The notes beneath the pieces were generated by a model. The model was not told the DNA's origin. It made no database searches and saw nothing but the letters and a program-made list of their open reading frames with translations. A stretch of 29,006 nucleotides of DNA from GWC2-45-19 sp964358085 (GTDB taxonomy: Bacteria; Patescibacteriota; Microgenomatia; CAZETR01; Amesbacteraceae), in contig CAYHNU010000004.1 of the NCBI GenBank assembly GCA_964358085.1, positions 1-29,006 of the forward strand. Direction: 5' to 3'. Position numbers and translations under genes: made by a program. Positions within the stretch are counted from its first letter, which is position 1. Every line of letters starts with the position of its first letter. Shown here piece after piece: positions 6,017 through 14,814 of the stretch.

Positions 6017-8164
6017 TCGAAAGGCGTCTCGGTAGTTATCCCCAGCTACAATGAACAAGATAATGTTGCCAAGTGCCTGACTCATGTTTATGAAGTCGTC
6101 AAAAAACTCAAATTAGATGCTGAAATAATTCTGGTTGACGACGGATCTAAAGACCGGACCGGTGCTATCGCCAAGTCTTTTCTGTCCAAAATCCCCATTC
6201 TCAAAATTGTCACCAACCGTCCCAACCGCGGTTACGGCGGCTCTCTCAAAGCCGGTTTTGCAGCAGCTTCTAAGAAATTTATTGTCATGACCCACGCGGA
6301 TAATCAATTCAATATTTCTGAGTTATCAGGTCTTTTGGAAAAAATGGAAATTGAAGGGGCGGATATGGTCTCCGGAATCAGAGAAAATGACAGTGACTCT
6401 GTGCATCGCAGATTTGTCCGCTGGTTATGGAATACGGGAATCCGGGCGTTGTTTGGGTACCTGGCCTCGGATATAGACTGCGGGTTTAAAGTCTTTAAAC
6501 GGGAAATTTTGCATCGTGTAAATATTCCCTCGAATGGGGCCATGATAGACACTCAATTACTAGCCGGAATGCGGGCCAGAGGAATGAAAATTGTAGAAAT
6601 GCCCGTGACTCATTTACCCAGAACTGCCGGGACTGCCACAGGTGGAAATCTCAAAGTCTGGATTAAAGCCTGGCGTGAATTGGCCGTTTTTTGGTGGCAG
6701 TTAAAACAGGAAATATTGGTAGAGCAGGGGAGAGCCATCTTCCGCTGGGAAGCTCTGGCCATAGTTGCAGTTTTGGCGGTGGCCGCTTTTGTCCGCCTCT
6801 ACAAAATTGATCAATACATGACTTTCTTGGGGGATGAAGGCCGCGATGTAGCCGTGGTCCGCGACATGCTCTTAGGCCGCAAGTTCACTCTCATCGGCCC
6901 CGGCACCTCCATCGGCAATATGTACCTCGGCCCCCTGTATTACTATCTTATGCTTCTTCCTCTCGCTCTGGCTAATTTCTCTCCGGTTGGCCCCGCCGTC
7001 ATGGTCACCTTTTTCGGTTTGGCCACTGTCGCTCTGCTGTGGTGGATCGGTCGCCAGTGGTTCGGCCGCGTTCCGGCCCTTCTAGTCTCTATTCTCTATT
7101 CTCTATCTCCAGTCGTTATAACCTACTCCCGCTCCTCCTGGAATCCCAACATCATGCCCTTTTTTGCCTTATTGGCAATGTATGGCATTTGGAAAGTTTG
7201 GCGCCTGGGTTACTGGCGCTGGTTGGTTATCACCGCGGTAAGCCTAGCTTTTGTTCTCAACTCCCATTATTTAGGTCTCCTGCTCTTCCCGGTCGTGATT
7301 CTTTTCTGGTTCCTGGCCAAAAAATCTCCCAAATATCTTTCCTATTCTCTAATTTCTATTTTCTTATTTCTATTCCTCATGTCCCCCCTTCTCTGGTTTG
7401 ACCTGCGTCACAACTGGATCAATTCCCGGGCCGTCGCCACCTTTTTTGCTGATCGTCAAACTACTGTTAATCTCAAAGCCTACAAAGCTCTGCCCCAGCT
7501 TTGGCCTCTTTGGGCAGATATCAACACCTCCCTTCTCGCTGCCAAAAATAAGCCACTGGGTGTGACCATGGGAATTTTATTAATTGGGGGAGTAGTTTAT
7601 TTAATCAAATCGCGTCCTTCAAAAGACTTTTGGTTTACTGTTGCCTGGATGGGGGTTGGGCTAATCGGTTTGGGTTTATACAAGCAACATATTTACGATC
7701 ACTATTATGGTTTTCTTTTTCCCGCCCCTTTTCTACTCTTGGGCTTTGTTTTAGAAAAAACAAAAAAATTGGCTTGGATAGTTTTTGGGGCGCTGATTTT
7801 GGCAAATGTTCTGAATTCCCCCTTGCGTTACCCGCCCAACAACCAGCTGGCCCACACCCGGGAAATTGCCAAATTTGTTTCCGATCAGTCGACTAACCGG
7901 CCGTTTAATTTGGCGCTTTTAGCCAAGCGTAACTATGACATGGGCTACCGCTATTTCTTAGATATTTATCGCGCGCCCTACTACACCATCCACCAGCAAT
8001 TGGCTGATCAACTTTTCGTTATTTGTGAGGACCCGGTATGCGAACCCATAAACAATCCCCTATGGGAAATCGCCTCCTTTGGTTGGGCCAAAATTGACCG
8101 GCAGTGGGAATTTCCCTGGGGAGTTAAAGTATTCCGTCTTATTCACAATCCCTCCGGAAAATGA
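6014..8164 (+). CDS. GT2 (DPM1-like) - GT39-type membrane glycosyltransferase fusion
   Basis: A 716-residue two-domain protein. Residues 1-235 are a GT2 domain (VVIPSYNEQDNV at 7-18, VDDGSKDRTG at 41-50, SDIDCGFKVFKR at 152-163). The usual D-x-D-x-Q metal motif reads HADNQF (His94, Asp96), so the first Asp is replaced by His. From about 246 the chain becomes a GT-C membrane enzyme with about ten helices. FLGDEGRDVAVVRDM has the Asp274-Glu275 pair expected in the first outer loop of GT39/ArnT enzymes, followed by YLGPLYYYLM. The likely model is one chain that charges polyprenyl phosphate inside and uses it outside. The C-terminal region has YDMGYRYF, shared with the gene at 9557. It starts in the shared palindromic promoter and ends with an ATGA overlap to the next gene. 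Confidence 0.92.
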   Translation: MSKGVSVVIPSYNEQDNVAKCLTHVYEVVKKLKLDAEIILVDDGSKDRTGAIAKSFLSKIPILKIVTNRPNRGYGGSLKAGFAAASKKFIVMTHADNQFNISELSGLLEKMEIEGADMVSGIRENDSDSVHRRFVRWLWNTGIRALFGYLASDIDCGFKVFKREILHRVNIPSNGAMIDTQLLAGMRARGMKIVEMPVTHLPRTAGTATGGNLKVWIKAWRELAVFWWQLKQEILVEQGRAIFRWEALAIVAVLAVAAFVRLYKIDQYMTFLGDEGRDVAVVRDMLLGRKFTLIGPGTSIGNMYLGPLYYYLMLLPLALANFSPVGPAVMVTFFGLATVALLWWIGRQWFGRVPALLVSILYSLSPVVITYSRSSWNPNIMPFFALLAMYGIWKVWRLGYWRWLVITAVSLAFVLNSHYLGLLLFPVVILFWFLAKKSPKYLSYSLISIFLFLFLMSPLLWFDLRHNWINSRAVATFFADRQTTVNLKAYKALPQLWPLWADINTSLLAAKNKPLGVTMGILLIGGVVYLIKSRPSKDFWFTVAWMGVGLIGLGLYKQHIYDHYYGFLFPAPFLLLGFVLEKTKKLAWIVFGALILANVLNSPLRYPPNNQLAHTREIAKFVSDQSTNRPFNLALLAKRNYDMGYRYFLDIYRAPYYTIHQQLADQLFVICEDPVCEPINNPLWEIASFGWAKIDRQWEFPWGVKVFRLIHNPSGK
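7086..7106 (+). repeat. Heptamer microsatellite (TCTCTAT)x3 in the GT2-GT39 fusion gene
   Basis: Three exact TCTCTAT units lie in a transmembrane-coding segment (LVSILYSLSPVV). The unit is not a multiple of three, so gain or loss of one would shift the frame. Confidence 0.75.
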
Positions 8165-9573
8165 AAAAAGTTTTATTGGTTGCAATATTGGCCCTGGCTC
8201 TGTTTTTGCGCACCTACCGGGTCTCTGACTTTTTGGGCTTTTGGTTTGACCAAGGTCGGGACGCTAAAGTAATCTGGGACATCTGGCACTCCGGCAAACT
8301 TACTCTCATTGGCCCTACGACCGGTATTGAAGGCATATTCCTGGGACCGTTTTATTACTATCTCATTACTCCCGCCTATATCTTGGGCGGCGGCAATCCG
8401 GTTTATCCGGCAGTCTTTTTAGCTCTGCTTAACGTTATCGCTGTCTATTTCATCTATCGCTTAGGCTCGGAGTATTTTAATCCCGCGACCGGGCTGCTGG
8501 CTGCCTTTATCACCACTCTCTCCCAGCAATTCGTAAGCTATCAACGCTGGTTGTCAAATCCCAACCCACTGCCTCTATTTGCAGTCATCGCCCTCTACTG
8601 CCTATTACGCCGCCGCTGGTGGTTAGTAGGCTTGTCTGTGGGACTGTCTCTCCAACTCGAAGCCGCCTCTGCTATTTTTTTCCTTCCCGCCATTCTTCTC
8701 ATCGCTTTCATTCATAAAAAGAAAATTCCTTTCATAGCCATAGCCTTTTTCGTACTCACCCTACTGCCCCAGCTGGTTTTTAATTTCCGTCACCAAAATA
8801 TTTTATTCAATTCTTTCAAACGTTTCTTAGTCAGTGAAAGAAGTTTTCAGCCCAGTCTCGGCGCTTACACCAAACGGCTTAACTTTTATTACACCGCATT
8901 TACCGATAAATACTACACCACGAACCGGGCCGGAGCTATATTTGCCGTATCGCTACTGGCCTTTTTTCTGCTTATCCGCCGCCGGTTACCTGCCGTACCT
9001 ACTACTACGCTGGTTATCTGGTGGGTCACACCCATGGTTTTCCTGCTCTTTTATTACGGCAATCACGGTTACGTCTGGGACTATTATTTTACCGGCGTTT
9101 ACCCTGCCTTTACCCTGCTGGTCTCCGCTGTTTGGATAGCCGTCGCTCGGCACCTTTGGGCCGGCCGGTGGCTGATCGCCGTTTTTATCACCGGCTTTAT
9201 ATTTCAAAATCTTTCTTATCACCTCACTTATTTTAGACAAGCCACAGCTGGCCACGTCACCCTCACGCCCGAAATTCAAGCGGTAGACTGGATTTACCAA
9301 GACGCAGGGTCAACGCCATTTAATACTGACATTTACGTTCCCCCCGTTATTCCTCACGCTTATGACTATCTTTTTATGTGGCGAGGAAAATCAGTGCAAC
9401 CCACTCAGCAGTTGGTATCCCGTTTATACACTTTGGCCGAACCGGACCCGGGACAGAAACAACTTTTAGATTTATGGATGTTTAAGCAAGCAGGTCTCAG
9501 TTCAATTGAAAAAACGATGATTTTTGGACCAATTACCGTCCAGCGCCGGGTTAGGCATGGCTATGAGCAATAA
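8161..9573 (+). CDS. GT39-type (ArnT-like) membrane glycosyltransferase
   Basis: A 470-residue polytopic protein with an N-terminal helix at 4-17 and about ten more. It is a paralogue of the membrane half of the preceding fusion: FWFDQGRDAKVIWDIWHSGK, LTLIGP and LGPFYYYLI align with FLGDEGRD, FTLIGP and LGPLYYYLM there. The usual Asp-Glu pair reads Asp30-Gln31, so one acidic residue is lost while Asp is kept. GT-C enzymes of this class take sugars from polyprenyl phosphates at the outer membrane face. It is translationally coupled to both neighbours (ATGA at 8161; its last bases overlap the next start). The acceptor is unknown. Confidence 0.88.
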   Translation: MKKVLLVAILALALFLRTYRVSDFLGFWFDQGRDAKVIWDIWHSGKLTLIGPTTGIEGIFLGPFYYYLITPAYILGGGNPVYPAVFLALLNVIAVYFIYRLGSEYFNPATGLLAAFITTLSQQFVSYQRWLSNPNPLPLFAVIALYCLLRRRWWLVGLSVGLSLQLEAASAIFFLPAILLIAFIHKKKIPFIAIAFFVLTLLPQLVFNFRHQNILFNSFKRFLVSERSFQPSLGAYTKRLNFYYTAFTDKYYTTNRAGAIFAVSLLAFFLLIRRRLPAVPTTTLVIWWVTPMVFLLFYYGNHGYVWDYYFTGVYPAFTLLVSAVWIAVARHLWAGRWLIAVFITGFIFQNLSYHLTYFRQATAGHVTLTPEIQAVDWIYQDAGSTPFNTDIYVPPVIPHAYDYLFMWRGKSVQPTQQLVSRLYTLAEPDPGQKQLLDLWMFKQAGLSSIEKTMIFGPITVQRRVRHGYEQ

Positions 9574-11094
9574 GTCACGCATATTTTTAGTCGCCGTCTT
9601 CACACTAGGTATGTTTATGCGCACTTATCAATTGGTGGCCCGCTACGGTTATGGCCACGACGGCGATCTGGCCTCCTGGATAATCAAAGATGTAGTGGTG
9701 GACAAGCATCTGCGTTTGGTGGGCCAGCTTACTTCCGCTCCCGGCATATACATCGGCCCGCTCTTTTACTACGCCCTGATTCCTTTTTATCTCTTAACTC
9801 GTCTCGACCCCGTCGGAGGCTTAGGACTTTCGGTAGCTATCGGTGCCGCTTCTCTCTTTAGTCTGTATTACGTNNNNNNNNNNNNNNNNNNNNNNNNNNN
9901 NNNNNNNNNNNNNNNNNNNNNNNNNNNNNNNNNNNNNNNNNNNNNNNNNNNNNNNNNNNNNNNNNNNNNNNNNGCTTAGGACTTTCGGTAGCTATCGGTG
10001 CCGCTTCTCTCTTTAGTCTGTATTACGTCATCGCCAAACTGCATGGTCGCAAAATGGCCATCGTCACCACTCTTTTTTACGCCGGATCATACTCCCTGGC
10101 CGCCACGGATAGGGGAGTGGTTCCCACCACCCCTGTCGTCCTTTGGACGATCTGGTTTTATTATGCCGTTTCTACCGGTCGGTTATATTTGAGTGCTTTT
10201 CTTTTGGGATTAGTTTGGCATATTCATTTAGCGCTGGGTCTGTTGGCCCCTTTGGTATTTTTTCGTAAACATTCCTTAAAAACTTGGATTATCGCCGGAC
10301 TAATTTTTGCCATCACCTCCTCGCCTCTAATTCTTTTCGAAGTTAAACACAATTTCATTCAGATCCGTTCGTTAGTATCCAGTTTTTCTGCGTCCCGTAT
10401 CACTCCGGATTATTTCAAAAAATTTAGCCAAGTTATCTTGTACTCGGCCAGGAATATCAACAGTATCGTCGGTCTTAATAATAATTATTTACTGCCGGCT
10501 CTTCTCATAACCGGCCTTTTGCTTACACCCCGGCGCCGGATTTTTGCCGGCTGGATTTTGTTGTATATAGTTTTCTTTACTCTCCACCCCATCATTCTCT
10601 CAGAATACTATCTAAACGGCTTGAATATTCTCTGGCTGGTGGCTATGGGGTTAATTGTTTCTCGTTTGCCCCGTCTTCCGGCCGCCCTGCTTCTGGCGGG
10701 ATTCCTGGGACTTAACCTATTTCTTTTTCTCTCGTCAGGCGGGGACGGCAACGGTTACGTGGAGAGAAAAAACCTAGTCAATTACATTGCCGCCGACGCC
10801 GCAAGTCAAAGTTTTCCTTGCATCGCCGTTTCTTATATGACTAGCCCCGGCTATGACCTGGGATACCGCTATTTCTTTTGGTTGAAAAATATGCATGTTA
10901 ATCATCCCAACAGTGGCAGCCCGGTATACACAGTCGTTTTTCCCCATACTCGGGCCGGTCGGCTGGACGCCACCTTCGCCGGCCTGGGGGTGGTTCTTCC
11001 TGACCAGAACCGCTACTTTCCCGACCAAGTAAAAAAATCTTGCTCCGGTGCCAACTCCAATCTCGCCGACCCGATGTTCGGTTTTACAAAATGA
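9557..11094 (+). CDS. GT39-type membrane glycosyltransferase, interrupted by an artificial assembly gap
   Basis: The reading frame from ATG 9557 (or 9563) runs into 100 Ns. The 55 nt before the gap (9819-9873) are repeated exactly after it (9974-10028). Removing 155 nt merges the copies and brings the downstream frame, which ends at 11094, into line, giving one protein of about 460 residues. Methionine 10054 is then internal. Sequence: N-terminal helix LVAVFTLGMFMRTYQLVARY, then GYGHDGDLASWIIKDVVV, LRLVGQLTSAPGIYIGPLFYY and a late YDLGYRYFFW segment. This is the third tandem member of the family of the two genes before it. Asp-Glu is replaced by a His-Asp-Gly-Asp arrangement. Its TGA overlaps the next ATG. 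Confidence 0.88.
9819..9873 (+). repeat. 55-nt sequence identical to the post-gap copy (assembly overlap, left)
   Basis: The sequence running up to the N block is repeated base for base at 9974-10028. It is most likely the same genomic bases written twice. Confidence 0.95.
9874..9973. other. Scaffold gap of exactly 100 N
   Basis: A block of 100 Ns, a conventional placeholder length, lies between two identical 55-nt sequences. The flanks suggest there is no missing sequence here. Confidence 0.97.
9974..10028 (+). repeat. 55-nt sequence identical to the pre-gap copy (assembly overlap, right)
   Basis: Identical to 9819-9873. A k-mer length of 55 is a common assembler setting, which fits two contigs overlapping by one k-mer and not being merged. 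Confidence 0.95.
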
Positions 11095-12605
11095 AAAAAA
11101 TAATTTTTTGGATACCAATTTTCCTAATCGCAATATTTCTTTTAACGTTCAAATTCCTAAAAGTTCCCCCAGGCATAGAAACTGACGAAGGCTCGATAGC
11201 CTACAACGCCGCCCTCATATCCAAAACCCTCCGCGATCAAAATAATCGCTTTCTTCCCTTCTTTATCCTATCGACAGACAAAATGGACTGGAAACAGCCC
11301 GTAATTATCTATTCCAGCGCCCTATTCTTTAAACTATTTGGCATATCTCTTCCGGTATTCAAACTGGTTAACATAGTTACCGCCTTAGCCAGTCTATATC
11401 TGATGTGTCTTCTTTTACGCAAGTTGTTTACAGAAAAATTGGCTTTTGTGGGAGCAATAATATTTGTTACTACCCCCATTTTTGTCATTGCGTCCAGAAT
11501 AGGGACAGAAGCCATATCTCCTTTATTCTTTGCCACGTCGTGGTTGCTCTCTCTTGCGCTTTATCAAAAAAATAGAAAGTCACTGTTCTTAATAACTTCA
11601 GCCTTATCTTTGGGTATAGGATTCTACAGCTACAAAGGCATGAGATTGATAGTTCCCCCATGGGCAGTTTTGACCGGAGTATACATTTACCTTTTAAATC
11701 TGGGTGAAGTATCCGGATATAACTTGGTAAAGACCGCTTTTAATACTAAAATCCAACTAAGCCTCCTTACTTTTTTTATCATACTACTTCCATTCTTTTT
11801 AATAACACCTATTCTGGAAAGTAAATACGCTGGTGCAATATTTGACAGAAGGCAATTTTCTCTAGAATCTTATCGACATTATATTTACTATTGGCTATCA
11901 AACCTAGAATTGTCTTTTCTTTTCTTGCAGGGGAATGGGGGAAAAATATTCCCCGTTGAAATGTTTGGAACTTTATCGCTTGGAGCCTTGCCATTCTTTT
12001 TGGTAGGTATAAAGAGAGCAGTAGAAAAGATAAATTTTCATACCTTCATCTTTTTTTCATTTGTTGTATCTCCGGCTTTTTTTGGTCTAGCAGGATCGAT
12101 AGAATATGGTCATAGGCTTGTTGCCGTAATTCCCTCCTTCGTTATTCTTACAACTTTAGGCATCAGTGTTATTTATGAATATATTAAGTCAAATATGAAA
12201 CATTCACCTCTTAAAAAATTAGCAGGGCAGGCAATTCTTGTAATTTTGACCACATTTTTCATTACCCACACCCTGAATTTTGTCAGATATTATTTCTTCA
12301 TTTACCCCTCGCTTCATGAGACCAAAGAAGCATTCGGGAATACACTCAATACGGCCTTTTATAAACTATCCCAAATTTCGATCAACGAAAATCTGGCCTC
12401 ATATATTCAAGACGACGTTTATAATGGTTACGGCGACGGGGTAAAGTTTTTTGAAGCAGCCTATTTCAAAAAACCACTACATTTATGGAAACTGGGACAA
12501 ACTTTGCCCCCCCACAGTATCCTTATCACCCAAGTTAAACAAATTGAAGGTCTAACAACCGTGGATATCGATGCAAAGCCTCTATATATTCTCAAATCTG
12601 AATAG
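11091..12605 (+). CDS. GT39-type (PMT/ArnT-like) membrane glycosyltransferase
   Basis: A 504-residue protein starting at the ATG that overlaps the previous TGA (ATGA); the frame is open further upstream but that is not a better start. A signal-anchor helix at about 3-20 is followed by PPGIETDEGSIAYNAALISK with the Asp32-Glu33 pair typical of GT39. DKMDWKQPVIIYSS then fits the conserved D-x-K-x-P loop. About eleven helices follow. The DNA is visibly richer in A and T than the three genes before it, and the protein is not close to the GPxxYYxL tandem family, so it may have a separate origin. The C-terminal soluble part (about 430-504) is presumably extracellular. Confidence 0.88.
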   Translation: MKKIIFWIPIFLIAIFLLTFKFLKVPPGIETDEGSIAYNAALISKTLRDQNNRFLPFFILSTDKMDWKQPVIIYSSALFFKLFGISLPVFKLVNIVTALASLYLMCLLLRKLFTEKLAFVGAIIFVTTPIFVIASRIGTEAISPLFFATSWLLSLALYQKNRKSLFLITSALSLGIGFYSYKGMRLIVPPWAVLTGVYIYLLNLGEVSGYNLVKTAFNTKIQLSLLTFFIILLPFFLITPILESKYAGAIFDRRQFSLESYRHYIYYWLSNLELSFLFLQGNGGKIFPVEMFGTLSLGALPFFLVGIKRAVEKINFHTFIFFSFVVSPAFFGLAGSIEYGHRLVAVIPSFVILTTLGISVIYEYIKSNMKHSPLKKLAGQAILVILTTFFITHTLNFVRYYFFIYPSLHETKEAFGNTLNTAFYKLSQISINENLASYIQDDVYNGYGDGVKFFEAAYFKKPLHLWKLGQTLPPHSILITQVKQIEGLTTVDIDAKPLYILKSE

Positions 12606-12626
12606 CATAATATATCAAGAAGCACC

Positions 12627-13388
12627 ATGCCATCAACCACGAAACTTTATTTGTCAGTAGTTATATCAGCTTGGAACGAAAACGAGAATCTATCCAAGAA
12701 AGCATTAGAAAAAATGCTGAATTACTTACACCGGACCAATTTCTCCTGGGAACTGGTGATTGTCAATGATGGCTCAGATGACGATACAAAGGAAATCATC
12801 TCCAAGATTGGTGCTAAAGAAAAAAATTTAATATTAGTCAACAACCCTCATATGGGCAAGGCCCAAGGTTTGATGACGGGGGTCTTCCAAAGTAAGGGTG
12901 AAATAATTTTGTTCGCGGACATGGATCAGGCCACACCAATCGAAGAATTTGACCGCCTTCATGATTGCCTGGGCCAAGGTTACGACCTGGCAATTGGATC
13001 ACGGTCTGGTCGCAAGGGGGCACCCCTGTATCGTCAAATTTTAGCCTTAGGAATGGTCATTTTAAGAACTTTAATCCTAAGACTGCCGTTTAAAGATACC
13101 CAGTGCGGGTTTAAAGCTTTTAAGCGGTCCGCAGCAGAAAAGATATTCAATGTTTTACGCAGGATTCATCCACCTTTAGTTGTAAAAGGAGGAGCAGTTA
13201 ACCCAGGCTTCGATTTAGAAGCCCTCTATCTGGCCAGAAAAATGGGATTAAAAATTATTGAAGTCCCTGTGGCTTGGCAATACGAAAACAGCGTCCGCGT
13301 CAGATTTGTTAAAGACGCCGTCGCTGGCGTAACAGAGCTATTATTGGTTCGTTGGCGGTCATTAACCGACGCTTATGGCCTCCGCTAG
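12627..13388 (+). CDS. GT2 glycosyltransferase, ALG5/DPM1-like
   Basis: A 253-residue GT-A enzyme with VVISAWNENENL at 11-22, VNDGSDDDTKE at 47-57, the metal-binding FADMDQATP (Asp98, Asp100), SRSGRKG and KDTQCGFKAFKR, a signature shared with dolichyl-phosphate glucose synthases. It probably loads a hexose on polyprenyl phosphate at the inner membrane face; there is no membrane domain. An extra RRIHPPLVVKGGAVNPGF segment precedes the usual DLEALYLA motif. Its final 14 nt overlap the start of the next GT2 gene, a paralogue with clearly different codon use. No convincing promoter was found in the 21 nt before it, only a weak CATAAT at 12606. Confidence 0.9.
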   Translation: MPSTTKLYLSVVISAWNENENLSKKALEKMLNYLHRTNFSWELVIVNDGSDDDTKEIISKIGAKEKNLILVNNPHMGKAQGLMTGVFQSKGEIILFADMDQATPIEEFDRLHDCLGQGYDLAIGSRSGRKGAPLYRQILALGMVILRTLILRLPFKDTQCGFKAFKRSAAEKIFNVLRRIHPPLVVKGGAVNPGFDLEALYLARKMGLKIIEVPVAWQYENSVRVRFVKDAVAGVTELLLVRWRSLTDAYGLR

Positions 13389-14094
13389 ACCTCTGCTCTC
13401 TGTGATTATTCCCGCCTATAATGAGGCCGGGCGTTTGGGACCAAATCTGGGATTGGTGTTGAAATATTTTCGCACCTATTATCCTAGTCACGAATTAATC
13501 ATCGTCGACGATGGCAGTTCCGATGGCACGGCTGCCGCGGTCAAGAAAGCCATCGCCGGGGATACCAGTAGCCGCCTTATTTCCTATCACCCCAATCGCG
13601 GCAAAGGTTACGCTGTGCGCACCGGAGTTCTGGCCTCCAAAGGGGATCCGGTTCTCTTTATGGACGCCGATCTATCCACTCCTTTGTCAGAGGTGCCTAA
13701 AATCTTGGAATTCCTTCCCGGCGCCGATATCGTTATAGGTTCCCGGGCTCAACCCAAATCGCAAATTGACAAACGTCCTTCGCTTTTCCGCCAACTCGCC
13801 TCTTTTATTTTTGACCAAATAAAATATCTTTCAGTTGGACTGCGCCGCTTCAAGGATACTCAATGCGGCTTCAAGGTTTTTCGCGGACCAGTCGCTCGGC
13901 AACTGTTTGCTAAAAGCCAAATAGATCGCTTTATGTTTGACGTAGAAATTTTATACTTGGCCGAGCGGGCAGGACTTAAAATCCGCGAAATGCCCGTTAC
14001 TTGGGCGGACGTTCCCGGCAGCACCGTGCGTTTTTGGGAAGGCGTGGTCAACATGTTCCGCGACCTCTGGCGCATCCGCCATCTCCACCCATAA
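13375..14094 (+). CDS. GT2 polyprenyl-phosphate glycosyltransferase, ALG5-like
   Basis: A 239-residue protein with VIIPAYNEAGRL at 10-21, IVDDGSSDGT at 43-52, NRGKGYAVRTG, FMDADLSTP (Asp97, Asp99), FKDTQCGFKVF and FMFDVEILYLAERAG. These match ALG5-type enzymes that transfer glucose from UDP-glucose to a polyprenyl phosphate, though the sugar is not certain. It ends VRFWEGVVNMFRDLWRIR plus HLHP. The same 18 residues, in different codons, are encoded again at 15863-15916, downstream of the transposase and nucleoside hydrolase. Right after the stop lies the left copy of the RAYT-associated repeat. Confidence 0.93.
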   Translation: MASARPLLSVIIPAYNEAGRLGPNLGLVLKYFRTYYPSHELIIVDDGSSDGTAAAVKKAIAGDTSSRLISYHPNRGKGYAVRTGVLASKGDPVLFMDADLSTPLSEVPKILEFLPGADIVIGSRAQPKSQIDKRPSLFRQLASFIFDQIKYLSVGLRRFKDTQCGFKVFRGPVARQLFAKSQIDRFMFDVEILYLAERAGLKIREMPVTWADVPGSTVRFWEGVVNMFRDLWRIRHLHP

Positions 14095-14123
14095 GGGACA
14101 CTCCTTAAAGGATTATCCTTTTT
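14095..14123 (+). repeat. RAYT-flanking repeat, left copy
   Basis: It begins GGGACACTCCTTAAAGGATT and ends ATCCTTTTT. It matches the right copy at 14815-14843 at 28 of 29 positions. It holds TCCTT-A-AAGGA and AAAGGAT-T-ATCCTTT palindromes (14107-14121) and can fold as a short hairpin before a T run. Position and structure fit a REP-type element mobilised by the adjacent RAYT. The transposase stop codon overlaps its right end. Confidence 0.85.
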
Positions 14124-14814
14124 AGAGGTCGATTGCCAATTTTTGTATAGTAGTGATTGAATATTCTTCTTGTTTCGGATCTTCAACAAAAGACTCGTAT
14201 GAATTTATACCTAAAGCGGCAAAATACCCCAGAACTTCCTGAGGTTTTACCCATCCTTGGTTAATTTTGCCAAGGTAGTTAAGGTAAGACGATGGTTGGG
14301 GACAATCCTTTAAGGATAATCCTTTTTGGTATGGGTTTCTGTGAATATATCGACTAAGGTGTAACAGTTGTTCTTCCGAATCAACGAGGGCAGCTTTGTA
14401 AGAATCTTGAAAAAGACTACCCACTCTATTTTCGTGTCTGTGGTTAAAATATTGAACGTATCGGGTTCCCAAGGATCGCACAAACTGCTCAATCGCCCGC
14501 TCAGTTTTTTGTTTGACAAGAATATGAAAATGATTCGGCATAAGGCAATATGCCAATAGATCAAGGCTTTCTGATAAGTTATTCATCCGCAGCGACTTTA
14601 GAGCTTCAGACTTCTCTTTTGGAGACGACGAAGGATTATTGGCTATCTCAATAAGCTCTCTTTCGTTTTTAGGAGTGAGATACTCTTTCAAATAGGAAAG
14701 AAAAGTAGCAAAGTCTTGATGATCCGTAAATATCGTTCGTTTCTCAACGCCCCGGTTATACAGGTGATAGTATCCATTAGAGAGATAGGTTTTAACTCTG
14801 TTTCTTGCTGGCAT
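14122..14814 (-). mobile_element. REP-associated tyrosine transposase (RAYT, Y1/IS200-like HUH nuclease)
   Basis: A 230-residue protein of the Y1_Tnp family. Motifs: SNGYYHLYNRGVEKRTIF at 12-29; the HUH motif in CLMPNHFHILVKQ (His95, His97); SLGTRYVQYFN; GSLFQDSYKAALVD; and LHLSRYIHRNPYQKG with the likely nucleophile Tyr156. This single-strand HUH chemistry cuts and joins DNA at hairpins. It is slightly longer than many RAYTs because of an Asn/Ser/Lys-rich insert at about 50-82. It lies between two near-identical 29-bp repeats and carries a third, diverged copy within its own frame at 14299-14328. The right repeat supplies AAGGAG 6 nt before the ATG. No defect was seen, so it is probably intact. 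Confidence 0.93.
14299..14328 (+). repeat. Third, internal copy of the RAYT repeat inside the transposase gene
   Basis: GGGACAATCCTTTAAGGATA followed by ATCCTTTTTG matches the flanking repeats with few differences. On the coding strand it encodes QKGLSLKDCP, just after the YIHRNP motif. Confidence 0.8.

Noticed and set aside
7039..7401. 120-codon plus-strand ORF inside the fusion gene
   Set aside because: It is an overlapping frame of a well-supported membrane protein and has no motif.
10054..11094. Separate glycosyltransferase gene starting at Met 10054
   Set aside because: The frame continues upstream into the 55-nt duplicate, and merging the duplicates joins it to the gene at 9557. The Met is internal.
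14095..14123. Plain intrinsic terminator after the GT2 gene
   Set aside because: It has a hairpin and T run, but the same sequence flanks the transposase on the other side and recurs inside it, so a RAYT repeat explains it better. It may still terminate transcription.
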